From: Clostridium vincentii
GTDB taxonomy: Bacteria > Bacillota > Clostridia > Clostridiales > Clostridiaceae
Reading direction: 5' to 3'
NCBI RefSeq assembly: GCF_002995745.1
Contig: NZ_PVXQ01000001.1
Location: 118,403-182,402 of the forward strand
Length of the DNA stretch: 64,000 nt
The notes beneath the pieces were generated by a model that saw nothing but the letters and a program-made list of their open reading frames with translations, had not been told where the DNA came from and did no database searches. Of the stretch, positions 18,617 to 28,513 are shown piece after piece. A program made the position numbers and the translations under genes. The stretch's first letter is position 1. Every line of letters starts with the position of its first letter.

Positions 18617-20539
18617 TTAATCCTTCCATAAATTATTAGCAGCATATTTTAGGATGACATCACAACAATGTGAACAATAACCCTGACTTTTCATTTCTTC
18701 TACCATGACATTATATTTTTCAGTTTGTTCTTTATCTCGAACTCTAGTTTTAGTTATTATACGAGAAATATCCTTAACTGAAGCAATTAATTTCTTTTCA
18801 ATAGCTTCCTTTAAAGGTTCATAGGAAGTATACTTTATTGTTCCGCCATTTCTAATAAGATAGAACATATAAGAGGTGACATCTGCTCTAAACCCTTTAC
18901 TTGAGGCATCTGAAACTCCAATTTGTTCCTCAATATTTCTCATAAATTCTTCATCAGGATTTAATTCTTCTCCTGTTGAAGTGTCTTTTATCCTACACTT
19001 ATTTACATAAGCTTCTGCATTATCTATATAATTGTTAAAAAGACTTTCAGCCTGCTCCCTAAAAGAATTTATAAAAGCCTTTGTTATTTCTTTTTCAAGA
19101 ACTTTATTGTATTCCTTCCTAATAGTATCTTGTATAAATCCCAAATATTTCTTTTTATCTTCTCCACCAATATCCATTTCCTTAACTGATTTTATAATAC
19201 TCTCCATTATACTTAGTGGATTAATACAATCACATTCAGAATTTGAAAGAGCATTATCTATAGATTTAATTATAAATCTTGTTGATATTCCCTTCATACC
19301 TTCATATGGGCCTGCTTCTTCTCTAAGCTCCATAATATCAATTCTCTTTGTAGTTCCCTTTTCAACAATTTCTTCACCATTATATATTTTAAGTTTAGTC
19401 ATTGGATCAGCCTTTGCCGAAGGAGAAAGCCTTGAAAGTATAGCAAACATAGCTGCAAATTCAATAGTATGTGGTGATATATGCGCCTTAAAATTACTCT
19501 TTTTAAGTATTTTATCGTAAATCTTTTTCTCTTCTTCAAGCTCCAAGCAATAAGGAACCTCAATCTTAACAATTCTATCTAATATAGCTTCATTAGTATG
19601 ATCTGATTTAAATTTGTCCCACTCTGCTTCATTTGAATGAGCTACTATAACGCCATCAAAATAAATCATCGATCCTTTTCCAGGTGAGGGAACAGACTTC
19701 TCTTGAGTTGCAGTAATAATTGTATGAAGATACTCAACATCATTTTTAAATACTTCTATAAATTCTACAAGTCCTCTATTTCCAACATTGAATGCTCCAT
19801 TTAAAGAAAATATTCTTGGGTCATCCTCTGGATACAAATCCATTTTTGAAATATCAACTGAACCTGTAAGTATTGATGTATCCTGATTATTAGGATCCAC
19901 AGGCGGTACTACCCCAATACCCTTTCTTGATCGAATAGAGAACCCACTTTTAACTACGCCAAACTCCTCATATTTCCCCTTTAATTCATGCTTTAACTTA
20001 TATCTACAAGCAGGGCATAAATCACCTTCAATTTGAACTCCTAGCTTTTCTTCAAATTGTGGTCTTAAATGCTTAGGAATAAGATGCAGTGGTTCTTCAT
20101 GCATTGGACATCCCTCTAAGGCATAAATTGGTTTACAATCCTCTAAAGCCTTTTTCAAGCTTTCGACTAAGGACGATTTACCTGCGCCCACCGGCCCTAC
20201 TAGATATAGCACTTGTCTAGCTTCTTCGCCTTTCATAGCAGCAGAATTGAAATAACTACCAAGTTTCATTATTATCCTATCAATTCCAAAAAAATCATCC
20301 TTGAAGAATCCATATTTTCGTATTATATCATTCCCATAAATTTTTCTAATTCTAGGGTTCTCGTCTGATCTTAATATCTCCACACCTTTTCCCATAATCA
20401 TGTCATGGAGTCTCTTATGTGCTAGTTTTGCTATATCAGGATTTGCCTTAATAATTTCTAAATAATCTAGAAAAGTGCCCTCAAATTTCTCCTTGCTTCC
20501 ATTATCTCTATCATTTTCTATGAATTTTTTGAAGTCCAT
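18617..20539 (-). CDS. prkA: PrkA AAA-type serine protein kinase
   Basis: This protein of about 640 residues belongs to the PrkA family, in which an AAA+ ATPase core is followed by a kinase-like C-terminal domain. The Walker A motif is seen in YLVGPVGAGKSSLVESL, and CPMHEEPLHLIPKHLR, GDLCPACRYKLK and ALSRLSPSAKADPMTKLKIY are typical of the family. The start is placed at 20539, the third in-frame start-type codon, because it has GGGAG 8 bases upstream; the upstream GTG at 20548 overlaps that site. It is the first gene of the prkA-yhbH-spoVR operon. In Bacillus it affects sporulation gene expression. Confidence 0.94.
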   Translation of the reverse strand: MDFKKFIENDRDNGSKEKFEGTFLDYLEIIKANPDIAKLAHKRLHDMIMGKGVEILRSDENPRIRKIYGNDIIRKYGFFKDDFFGIDRIIMKLGSYFNSAAMKGEEARQVLYLVGPVGAGKSSLVESLKKALEDCKPIYALEGCPMHEEPLHLIPKHLRPQFEEKLGVQIEGDLCPACRYKLKHELKGKYEEFGVVKSGFSIRSRKGIGVVPPVDPNNQDTSILTGSVDISKMDLYPEDDPRIFSLNGAFNVGNRGLVEFIEVFKNDVEYLHTIITATQEKSVPSPGKGSMIYFDGVIVAHSNEAEWDKFKSDHTNEAILDRIVKIEVPYCLELEEEKKIYDKILKKSNFKAHISPHTIEFAAMFAILSRLSPSAKADPMTKLKIYNGEEIVEKGTTKRIDIMELREEAGPYEGMKGISTRFIIKSIDNALSNSECDCINPLSIMESIIKSVKEMDIGGEDKKKYLGFIQDTIRKEYNKVLEKEITKAFINSFREQAESLFNNYIDNAEAYVNKCRIKDTSTGEELNPDEEFMRNIEEQIGVSDASSKGFRADVTSYMFYLIRNGGTIKYTSYEPLKEAIEKKLIASVKDISRIITKTRVRDKEQTEKYNVMVEEMKSQGYCSHCCDVILKYAANNLWKD

Positions 20540-20681
20540 ATACATCACTCCCTTTTAATAAAATATATTCATTGAAAGTAGTACTCTATGACTTTAAATA
20601 ACAACTTTCTTTAACAAAATTATATATAAGGATATTATGTAAAGTACCCCTTTACTTTTAAATGAATTCGTATAACAAAAA

Positions 20682-20710
20682 GAAGGCTAGAGATTTAATC
20701 TCTAGCCTTC
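20682..20710 (-). terminator. Intrinsic terminator after recQ
   Basis: A perfect stem of at least 12 bp (GAAGGCTAGAGA with TCTCTAGCCTTC) is followed by TTTTT on the minus strand, just beyond the recQ stop. Confidence 0.92.
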
Positions 20711-20719
20711 AGATTTAAC

Positions 20720-22480
20720 TTAATCTCCATTTATAATTTTTAATACTTCATCTCCATATCTTTCAATTTTTTTCTCTCCAACCCCTCTAATTTCAAATAA
20801 ATCTTCCATACTCTTTGGCAACTTATTTACAATTTCTATTAAGGTTGCATCCGAAAATATTATATATGGCTTTATGGAGTCCCTATTTGCTCTTTGCTTT
20901 CTCCATATCTTTAATATATTATACAACTCAGGATTAAGTGCAGTTTCCTCTTCCTTTATAAGAAGCAATACCTTACGCTCTCCACGAAGAATTTCCACTG
21001 CCTTTTGCGTAATCTTAAGCATTGAATAGGTTCCTTCCTTAAGAACAACAAATTCTTGTCTTATCATTTCCTTAATTAATGCCCTTATAAAGGTAGTAGT
21101 ATACTCCTTCATAATTCCAAAGGTAGTTAAACTTTCTAATTTATCTTTTATTATCTTAGGTCCTTGATAGCCCCTTAATATATCAATAATCACTGAAATT
21201 CCATAGGCTTCCTTTGTTCTATACACTGTAGATATAACCATCTGTGCCTCTCTCATATAATCCCTAAGCTCTTCATTTTGTAAACAGTTACTACAGTTTG
21301 CACAATAGTCTCTAGTCCACTCTTTATCGAAGTATCTTAAAAGGTTAGTTCTATAGCACTTTGTTTCCTCACAAAACTCTATTAAAGCTTCAAGCTTTCT
21401 TAAAGCAATTTCACTTATCTTAATATCACTACTATTATTAATTATAAATTCAACCCTTCTTATATCATCTCTATTATAATAAAGATAACAATCACAAGGA
21501 GCTCCATCTCTTCCACCTCTTCCTATTTCTTGATAATAACTTTCCAAACTTTTAGGAATTGTGCAATGAATTACATATCTTACATTAGACTTATCTATCC
21601 CCATACCAAAGGCGTTGGTAGCAATCATGGTATTTAGTCTATCATATAAAAAATCCTCTTGATTTTTTTTCTTTTCCTCATCAGAAAGACCGCCATGATA
21701 CATTGTTACACTATATCCTAATTCCTTTAAATATCCATGAAGATGTTCTACTTCTTTCCTTGTAAGACAATATATAATACCAGATTCCTCTGGATGATTT
21801 TGAATTATTCCTTTTATCCCCTCATCCTTATCTTCCTCTTTATATACATTAATAGCTAAATTTTCTCTATTGATATCTCCAATAAATACATAGGGCTTCT
21901 TTAAGGATAAAAGATTCATAGAATCATCCTTAACCTCTTCAGTAGCTGTTGCTGTAAATGCTGATACTACTGGTCTATTATCTAAACTCTCTATAAATGG
22001 ACCAATATACCTGTAGCTCATTCTAAAATCATGACCCCACTCAGATACGCAATGGGCTTCATCTACCGCTACCTGAGATATTTCTAAAGACTTAACTATT
22101 CCAAGAAAAATCCTAGACTCCAGTCTTTCTGGAGTTATATAAATTAATTTATATTCTCCTAGAGAAGCATCCTTTAAAATTACACTAATCTCCTCCATGC
22201 TTTGTGTACTATTTATATAAGTGGCCTTAATACCGTTATCCTTTAATCCATCTACTTGATCCTTCATTAATGATATAAGAGGTGAAATAACAAGTGTAAT
22301 TCCATTCATAATAAGTGCTGCTATCTGATAACATATTGATTTACCTGCACCAGTTGGCATTATACAAAATACATCTCTTTTATCTAATATGCTAAGTATT
22401 ATTTTTAATTGTCCTGATCTAAACTTCTCATATCCATAATACTTTTTTAATCCATATAAAGCTTTTTCCTTATTATCCAT
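20720..22480 (-). CDS. recQ: ATP-dependent DNA helicase RecQ
   Basis: This 586-residue 3'-5' DNA helicase acts in recombination and repair. The Walker A motif is IMPTGAGKSICYQ and motif II is DEAHCVSEWGHDFR. SAFTATATEEV and the motif VI region YYQEIGRGGRDG follow. The RQC zinc-binding cysteines are in CYRTNLLRYF and CANCSNCL, and a C-terminal HRDC domain (about 520-586) ends with IRGVGEKKIERYGDEVL. It is a single gene with its own terminator, placed downstream of the nif operon in the same direction and separated from it by the nif terminator. Confidence 0.95.
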   Translation of the reverse strand: MDNKEKALYGLKKYYGYEKFRSGQLKIILSILDKRDVFCIMPTGAGKSICYQIAALIMNGITLVISPLISLMKDQVDGLKDNGIKATYINSTQSMEEISVILKDASLGEYKLIYITPERLESRIFLGIVKSLEISQVAVDEAHCVSEWGHDFRMSYRYIGPFIESLDNRPVVSAFTATATEEVKDDSMNLLSLKKPYVFIGDINRENLAINVYKEEDKDEGIKGIIQNHPEESGIIYCLTRKEVEHLHGYLKELGYSVTMYHGGLSDEEKKKNQEDFLYDRLNTMIATNAFGMGIDKSNVRYVIHCTIPKSLESYYQEIGRGGRDGAPCDCYLYYNRDDIRRVEFIINNSSDIKISEIALRKLEALIEFCEETKCYRTNLLRYFDKEWTRDYCANCSNCLQNEELRDYMREAQMVISTVYRTKEAYGISVIIDILRGYQGPKIIKDKLESLTTFGIMKEYTTTFIRALIKEMIRQEFVVLKEGTYSMLKITQKAVEILRGERKVLLLIKEEETALNPELYNILKIWRKQRANRDSIKPYIIFSDATLIEIVNKLPKSMEDLFEIRGVGEKKIERYGDEVLKIINGD

Positions 22481-22591
22481 TTCCTCACCTCACTTTATCC
22501 TTTATTTAACTCTTCTCTATTTTATAATATTTTAAACACAATTTGTTAACTTTTTTGCAAATTATATTTTTTATTATATAAAAAGAAAAAA

Positions 22592-22631
22592 AATAGCTTT
22601 AATTCTATGATAAATCATAGAAAAAGCTATT
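22592..22631 (-). terminator. Intrinsic terminator of the nif operon
   Basis: The stem AATAGCTTT...AAAGCTATT has an inner stem TTCTATGA/TCATAGAA, about 17 bp in total with a TAAA loop. On the minus strand it is followed by a long T-rich run. It lies 8 bases beyond the nifV-alpha stop. Confidence 0.92.
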
Positions 22632-22638
22632 AATTATT

Positions 22639-23412
22639 TTAAAAATATTTTGCTCTATCTCTCAAAGTCCTAACATTTTCAAAAATTCCTTCTGTAGACT
22701 TTATAAATTCTTGCATATTACAATTCCCTGCCCTTTCACCTATTCCATCTAAGGTGCAATTCACATACTTTGCCCCACTTTTCACGCCCTCAATTGATAT
22801 AGCTGTAGCCATACCAAAATCGTTATGTGCATGTATTTCTACCTCTATACCAGTATTTTTTATTAAGGTTGTTATGGCTGTTTTAGTAGTAGAAGGACTT
22901 AGAATCCCAACTGTATCAGCATATCTTACTCTGTGGACGTCTAATTTTAATAAAATATTACTTAATTGAATTAAATAATTAATATCTGCCCTTGATGCAT
23001 CTTCAAACCCAATTGTAACTTCATACCCTTTATCCTTAGCATAATAAACACATTCCTTAAGATTGCTCTCTATCCATCCTTTATCCTTCTTTAAATTAGA
23101 ATAAATTTGAATTTCTGATGTAGGTACACTTATATGGATAATATCTGGTTTACAATCCATGGAATGCTCAATATCTTTTTTATTAAGCCTATTCCATGTG
23201 GAAACAAAAGAATTTTCCATTTCAGCTACAATTTCAATAATACAGTCTTTTTCTAAAGACCCCATGGCCGGAGTCCCAGACTCTATTTGATAAATACCAT
23301 TTAAATCTAAATATTTTGCAATTTCAACCTTTTTCTCTATTGAAAAAGCTTTCCCCGCAGCTTGTTCTCCATCCCTTAATGTTGTATCTACAATATATAC
23401 TTCTCTATTCAT
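22639..23412 (-). CDS. nifV: Homocitrate synthase, alpha subunit (N-terminal catalytic half)
   Basis: This is nifV-alpha, one of two genes that together encode homocitrate synthase, which condenses acetyl-CoA and 2-oxoglutarate to homocitrate for the iron-molybdenum cofactor. The protein is about 257 residues and holds the TIM-barrel active site: VDTTLRDGEQAAGKAFS near the start, and HAHNDFGMAT, DGIGERAGN near the end. The start is taken as ATG 23412, with AGGTG upstream; a GTG at 23421 is possible. It overlaps the nifV-omega stop by 8 bases, so the two halves are translated in a coupled way. The split form is known from C. pasteurianum. It is the last gene of the nif operon. Confidence 0.92.
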   Translation of the reverse strand: MNREVYIVDTTLRDGEQAAGKAFSIEKKVEIAKYLDLNGIYQIESGTPAMGSLEKDCIIEIVAEMENSFVSTWNRLNKKDIEHSMDCKPDIIHISVPTSEIQIYSNLKKDKGWIESNLKECVYYAKDKGYEVTIGFEDASRADINYLIQLSNILLKLDVHRVRYADTVGILSPSTTKTAITTLIKNTGIEVEIHAHNDFGMATAISIEGVKSGAKYVNCTLDGIGERAGNCNMQEFIKSTEGIFENVRTLRDRAKYF

Positions 23413-24328
23413 CCTCTGCACCTACACTTTCATATATATGTAGTATTTCTTCATTTAAGAGGCCTCTTCCTAGATTAGAGCTTTTCATTCTAATAATATC
23501 CAATGTTAATTGTAATTTCTCTTCCTTATAGGATATTTTCAGCTCTTCGAATTTTATTTTTAAAGCCTTAATCCCCGAATGCTTTCCAATTACTATTTTT
23601 CGCTGTCGGCCTATCTTACTAGGGTCATAAGGTTCATAGGTGTTAGAATCTTTAGCTAGACCACTTACATGAATACCTGACTCTACATCAAATATATTTC
23701 TTCCGATAAAAGGCATATTAGCAGGTAATTTTTCTTCTGTAATATTCTCATACATTTGAAGTACAGTAGGAAATAGAACGTGATTCCCTCTCAAATTTAT
23801 TTTATGAAGGAACTCAATTGCCCCAAGGATTTCCTCAAGGGGAGTATATCCCAATATTCCTGCAAAACTTGTTACTACCTTATGTCCACCAAGTTTAATC
23901 CACTCTAATGTTATGGCTGTTGAACAGCCATACTTATTTCCAATACAAATCTCCATTCCTTTACCAAAGGCATTCATAAGTTTTAATAATTTTTCTTCAT
24001 AATCATAGATCATTAAATCATCTAAGCCTAAGATCCTAACATTATTAAGATTACTAATCTCTCTATTCTTCTTTATACTTGCTTCTACAAATTCCCCACT
24101 AGATATATATATTTCTTTAATTACATTAACTCTAAATTCTATATCCACTGGAAGAGGATATAATTCCTCATATATCTCTGGGGTAATTTCTATATAATCA
24201 CTTCCTATTAAATATATTAATTTAATTAGTTCTTTAAGCTCTGGAATTTTCCCCTTTAACTTATCCCCTTGCAGCTCCCAAAGTGCAACTAATGTTTTAT
24301 CAACAATTTCTATTTGTCTTTCCTTCAT
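23405..24328 (-). CDS. nifV: Homocitrate synthase, omega subunit
   Basis: This is nifV-omega, the partner of nifV-alpha. Starting at ATG 24328, which has a GTAGGGG ribosome binding site, it has about 307 residues. The N-terminal part resembles a decayed TIM barrel (IEIVDKTLVALWELQGDKL; compare DTTLRDGEQ in nifV-alpha). The C-terminal part carries the sequences found after the barrel in single-chain homocitrate synthases (MPFIGRNIFDVESGIHVSGL and IGKHSGIKALK). The two genes together therefore supply a complete enzyme, with extra barrel sequence in omega. It lies 45 bases downstream of nifN-B. Confidence 0.9.
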   Translation of the reverse strand: MKERQIEIVDKTLVALWELQGDKLKGKIPELKELIKLIYLIGSDYIEITPEIYEELYPLPVDIEFRVNVIKEIYISSGEFVEASIKKNREISNLNNVRILGLDDLMIYDYEEKLLKLMNAFGKGMEICIGNKYGCSTAITLEWIKLGGHKVVTSFAGILGYTPLEEILGAIEFLHKINLRGNHVLFPTVLQMYENITEEKLPANMPFIGRNIFDVESGIHVSGLAKDSNTYEPYDPSKIGRQRKIVIGKHSGIKALKIKFEELKISYKEEKLQLTLDIIRMKSSNLGRGLLNEEILHIYESVGAEDE

Positions 24329-24373
24329 AATTCCCCTACCTTTCTGTTGCACAATTTTCACTTGCAAAGTGCC

Positions 24374-27058
24374 TTAAACTGTTAGTATTCTTTTATTTTT
24401 TATTCCGCTTAAAATTTCTTCTGCAGCAGCTACTACAGCAACCTCAACTCTTTCACATGTCATAAATATCCCTACACCTAATTCTTTTAATTTCTTACTT
24501 GGTTCTCCACCAATTCTAAGGCATATAACTCCAGTGCAATCTTCAACTGTTTTTGATATTCTATTAAACTTATCCTCTTCCTCTTCACAGACATCTTTAC
24601 CATTACAATACTTTTCTATATCTCTCTTCTCTAAAAACATTGCAACTCCATCCTTATACTCATAAATATAAAATTCAGAGACATGACCGAAATGTTGATC
24701 TACAACCATTCCACTTTTTGTAGCCACTGCAAATTTTAATTGAGTATTATTTTTCTCTTCCTTTATTGCTTCATTACTATATTTTGCAGATTGATCATCT
24801 CCAAGTAGTCCAATCGCATCAGCTCTACATTGTTTGCAATGATACATTTGTTTTATATTTTCTTCACATTTTTTTCTTAAACTCATTATCTCTTTATTGC
24901 TTGTAAGTGGCATATCTTGGAACACACTACCCTTAACTGGTATCATCTGCATTATATTTGTTATTCCAGCACCAAGCTCTTTAACTTTTTTAGTCACTGC
25001 TTCTATATGGTGATCATTAATTCCCTTAAGCATTACGATGTTAACCTTAACCATAATTCCTCTATCAGCTAAATATTTAATACCTGATAATTGATTATTT
25101 AAAAGAATTTGAGTTCCTTCTTCTCCAGTATAAGTAACTCCTAAATAATCAATGTATTTATAGACTTTTGCAGTTATTTTAGGATCTATAGCATTCATAG
25201 TTACAGTTACATGACTTACACCTAAATCAATTAACTCCTGTGCATAAAATGGAAGCATTAAACCATTTGTTGATAAACAAAATGTAACATCATTATCATA
25301 TTCTTTTATTAACTTAAGAGTTTTTCTTACTTCATCAAAGTTAGCAAGTGCATCTCCAGGCCCTGCTATTCCAACTACTTTTAAGTTATCCATTTTCCCT
25401 TTAACATATTTATACTTTTCGAAGGCTTCTTCTGGGGATAATACATCTGTTGTAACTCCAGGTCTACTTTCATTAACACAATCAAATTTTCTTAAGCAAT
25501 AATTACAGCTTACATTACACTTTGGTGCTATTGGCAAATGCATTCTTGCATATTTATGAGCTGAGTCACAGCTAAAGCAAGGATGGGTTTTAGTTTTTTC
25601 CTCTATACTAATCTCCACATGTTTTGGTTTCTCTATACTAATTTCTACAGTTTTTGCCTCTATTTTCTTTAAATCCATCTTTTTCTCCCCCTTATATAAT
25701 TCTCTATATAGTGTTTCTCTAAATGTACTCTCTTTAGTTTGTAGAACAACATTAGCTATTTTATCTCCTAAATTTAAGGATCCTTCATATCCAATGGATA
25801 ATATTCTTTGTCCGCCTACCCTATCATGGATTGGGAAAGAAACTCTAACTAGTGGAATTCCTCTTTTTTCTTCTATTCTTCTACCATCAGAACTACCTAT
25901 CATTACATTTGCTTTAAATTCTACTGCATAATTTTCTATATCCTTAAAATCAGCTTCGTCCATTATTTTAAAATTATCTACAAAGAGTTGTTTTCCTAAT
26001 TCTGAAACCTCTTCCTTTAGCAAAGCTTCTAAACTTGGGCACTTCTCTCCAACTGCAATTACAACTGGCATTACTCCATTTTCTAAAGCTAGTCTTACTG
26101 TTGAATATACAAAGTCTGGTTCACCAAATATAACGGCTCTGCCTTCACTATTGTATTTATGTGAATCAATCATTGCATCTAAATATCTTCCTCTTTGCAA
26201 TTTATATTTATCTGGTATAGGTCTTTTGGATACCAATGATAATACATCTAAAAATTTGTCTGTATCTCTAAGTCCTCTAGGTATATTAATTCTATAATTC
26301 TTAACGTTATAAGTATCCTGAAGATACTCTCCAACGGAATATTCATCTTTAACAAAGGTAGAAAGTTCTATTGTTGCTTTTGCCCCTGCCATATACTTAA
26401 TTTCCTCCAGACTTGTACCACCTGATGGCAACTTTTTATAATTACTACTATGAGTACCATCTAAGTTTTCAGATATATCAGGAATTAAAATATAATCTAT
26501 CCCAAAGCTTTCTAATATTTCTTTTAATTCTCTAGTATCTGCTGGACTAATTTGACTGCATACAACATTTATTTTATTATTTGAGCTATCATTCATTTCA
26601 ACATTTTCTACTATTGATCTAAGGGCCTTACAAAATCCATCGTACTGCGTGCCACCATACCCTGGTGATGGTATTGGAATTAATTTCACTTTAAAATCCT
26701 CATGAGTCTCTTTAAATAGTTTACTAATACGTGCTACATCTTCACCTATTGTCTCCGCTAAGCAAGTTGTTGCAATTGCTATTACCTCTGGATTATATAA
26801 TTTTATTAAATTTTCTAATCCACTAATTAAATTTCTTTCTCCTCCGTATACTGTTCCTTCTTCTGTTAGTGATGAAGAAGCTATATCTATTGGTTCATTA
26901 TAATGTGTTGCCATATGTCTTCTAATATATGTACTACAGCCTTGAGAACCATGTAATATTGTCATAGCTCCTTTTATTCCATATACTGCACTTACAACGC
27001 CCATGGGCATACACATTTTGCACGGATTTATTGTTAAATTTACATAACTATCTTTCAT
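24374..27058 (-). CDS. nifN-B: Fused nitrogenase cofactor protein NifN-NifB
   Basis: This 894-residue fusion joins two cofactor assembly proteins. The N-terminal part (about 1-440) is NifN, half of the NifEN scaffold, with NPCKMCMPMGVV and the HGSQGCSTYIRRHM region. The middle (about 490-760) is NifB, the radical SAM enzyme that makes NifB-co; its cluster motif CNVSCNYC places the cysteines at about 514, 518 and 521. The C-terminal part (about 770-880) is a NifX/NafY-like cofactor-binding domain beginning QLKFAVATKSGMVVDQHFGH. The start is ATG 27058, inside the end of nifE (11-base overlap); the upstream GTG at 27067 is less likely. NifN-B fusions are characteristic of clostridia. Confidence 0.95.
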   Translation of the reverse strand: MKDSYVNLTINPCKMCMPMGVVSAVYGIKGAMTILHGSQGCSTYIRRHMATHYNEPIDIASSSLTEEGTVYGGERNLISGLENLIKLYNPEVIAIATTCLAETIGEDVARISKLFKETHEDFKVKLIPIPSPGYGGTQYDGFCKALRSIVENVEMNDSSNNKINVVCSQISPADTRELKEILESFGIDYILIPDISENLDGTHSSNYKKLPSGGTSLEEIKYMAGAKATIELSTFVKDEYSVGEYLQDTYNVKNYRINIPRGLRDTDKFLDVLSLVSKRPIPDKYKLQRGRYLDAMIDSHKYNSEGRAVIFGEPDFVYSTVRLALENGVMPVVIAVGEKCPSLEALLKEEVSELGKQLFVDNFKIMDEADFKDIENYAVEFKANVMIGSSDGRRIEEKRGIPLVRVSFPIHDRVGGQRILSIGYEGSLNLGDKIANVVLQTKESTFRETLYRELYKGEKKMDLKKIEAKTVEISIEKPKHVEISIEEKTKTHPCFSCDSAHKYARMHLPIAPKCNVSCNYCLRKFDCVNESRPGVTTDVLSPEEAFEKYKYVKGKMDNLKVVGIAGPGDALANFDEVRKTLKLIKEYDNDVTFCLSTNGLMLPFYAQELIDLGVSHVTVTMNAIDPKITAKVYKYIDYLGVTYTGEEGTQILLNNQLSGIKYLADRGIMVKVNIVMLKGINDHHIEAVTKKVKELGAGITNIMQMIPVKGSVFQDMPLTSNKEIMSLRKKCEENIKQMYHCKQCRADAIGLLGDDQSAKYSNEAIKEEKNNTQLKFAVATKSGMVVDQHFGHVSEFYIYEYKDGVAMFLEKRDIEKYCNGKDVCEEEEDKFNRISKTVEDCTGVICLRIGGEPSKKLKELGVGIFMTCERVEVAVVAAAEEILSGIKNKRILTV

Positions 27059-28415
27059 AATTCTCACCGCCTTCTTTTACATACTTCCATACTGGACTAT
27101 TAACTGAATCATTTACTTCCTTTGCAAAATTCACAGCTCCTATAAAACCTGCAAGAGGATGTTTCCTTTCATGATTATGATCACAAAACGCTACTCCAAG
27201 CTTATATGCAAGAGGTCTTTCCTTTACTCCAGCTGCAAGTATATCTGCTCCCTTTTCCTTCATAAATTTTTCTAATTCTGCTGGATTTGCATCATCTAAA
27301 ACTATTGTTCCATCATCAACTAAGCTATTTATAACTTCATAGTCTTCTTTTTTACCCGTCTGTGTTCCAACTAAAATTGTTGAAATGCCAAGTTCCTTAA
27401 ATTGCTTTATTAAAGAAATTGCTTTAAAGCCTCCACCTACATAAATTGCGGCCTTCTTTCCTTTAAGATTTTCTTTATATCTATTTAATGTTGGAAGTAT
27501 CTTTGCTTCCTCTTCTTTTATAAATTTTTGAGTTCTTTCTATAATTTCCTTATCCTTAAAAAGACTTGCTATCCTAAGTAACGAACTTTTAGTATCCTCC
27601 AGGCCTACAAAACTTATTTTTACAAATGGAATATCAAATTCTTCTTCCATTCTCTTTGCAAGATTTGTCATAGAGCCAGCACATTGAACTACATTAAAGC
27701 TTGCACTACTAGCCATTTTCAACTCATCGTAGCAGGCATCTCCAGTAATAGCTGAAATAACTTTTACTCCTATAGTCTTTAAATATTCTTTTATAATCCA
27801 CATTTCTCCAGCTAGATTAAAATCACCTAATATATTAACTCCTGAAACCTTAGGCAAAATATTTCTACTAAATAAATTCATCAGTGCATTCCCTGCAGTT
27901 TTGTACCCCATTGATTTATGGCCTGCAAATCCTGGTGCCATAACTGGTATAACTGGAAGTGAGTATTTTTCTTCAGCTGTCTTGCAAATGGCTTTAACAT
28001 CATCACCTATAACCCCTACAATACAGGTAGCATATACAAATATTAGTTTTGGAGTATACTTCTCCATAATTCCATCTATAGCTGCCACTAATTTTTTTTC
28101 TCCTCCAAAAATAATATCTTTCTCCCCTAAATCTGTAGAAAAACTGTTTCTGTATAAGTCATCCCCACTTGAAAGACTTCCTCTTATATCCCAAGTGTAA
28201 CTAGCACACCCAATAGGTCCATGAACTATATGACAAGCATCAGTAATTGGATTTAAAACAACCCTGGCTCCACAATATACACATGCCCTTTGACTTATTG
28301 CCCCAGACAAACTATTGCTGTCACATTTCATTCCTTTATTACTACCATTTTCATGTTTGCAAGATATAAAATCTTCTCTTTCTTTAAGAAGAGTATTTGA
28401 TCCTTTCTCATCCAT
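27048..28415 (-). CDS. nifE: Nitrogenase iron-molybdenum cofactor biosynthesis protein NifE
   Basis: This 455-residue subunit of the NifEN scaffold matures NifB-co into the iron-molybdenum cofactor. It shows the NifD-like cluster-binding region CVYCGARVVLNPITDACHIV and HGPIGCASYTWDIRGS, then LIFVYATCIVGVIGDD and VVQCAGSMTNLAKRMEEEF. It follows nifK after 91 bases that hold a strong hairpin and overlaps nifN-B by 11 bases, so NifE and NifN-B are probably made in equal amounts, and at a lower level than NifHDK. GGGGGTGCC precedes the ATG as the ribosome binding site. Confidence 0.95.
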   Translation of the reverse strand: MDEKGSNTLLKEREDFISCKHENGSNKGMKCDSNSLSGAISQRACVYCGARVVLNPITDACHIVHGPIGCASYTWDIRGSLSSGDDLYRNSFSTDLGEKDIIFGGEKKLVAAIDGIMEKYTPKLIFVYATCIVGVIGDDVKAICKTAEEKYSLPVIPVMAPGFAGHKSMGYKTAGNALMNLFSRNILPKVSGVNILGDFNLAGEMWIIKEYLKTIGVKVISAITGDACYDELKMASSASFNVVQCAGSMTNLAKRMEEEFDIPFVKISFVGLEDTKSSLLRIASLFKDKEIIERTQKFIKEEEAKILPTLNRYKENLKGKKAAIYVGGGFKAISLIKQFKELGISTILVGTQTGKKEDYEVINSLVDDGTIVLDDANPAELEKFMKEKGADILAAGVKERPLAYKLGVAFCDHNHERKHPLAGFIGAVNFAKEVNDSVNSPVWKYVKEGGENYER

Positions 28416-28443
28416 AACTTAGGCACCCCCTTTATATAATAAA

Positions 28444-28483
28444 TTGAGCAATTGTGCCCCTCCTTTGGGGCTCAATTGCTCAA
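28444..28483 (-). promoter_or_regulatory. Strong intercistronic hairpin between nifK and nifE
   Basis: TTGAGCAATTG-T-GCCCC pairs with GGGGC-T-CAATTGCTCAA (one mismatch) across a 6-base loop, a 17-bp-scale stem. On the minus strand it is followed only by a modest TTTATTATAT. It looks like a partial terminator or an RNA processing/stability element setting nifHDK above nifEN-B. Confidence 0.75.
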
Positions 28484-28489
28484 AATAAT

Positions 28490-28513
28490 GTTACATTGTT
28501 ATATTGTTACATT
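28490..28513 (-). repeat. Three tandem 8-bp repeats over the nifK stop codon
   Basis: GTTACATT, GTTATATT and GTTACATT follow one another directly (plus-strand reading). The nifK stop codon lies inside the third copy. Confidence 0.7.
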
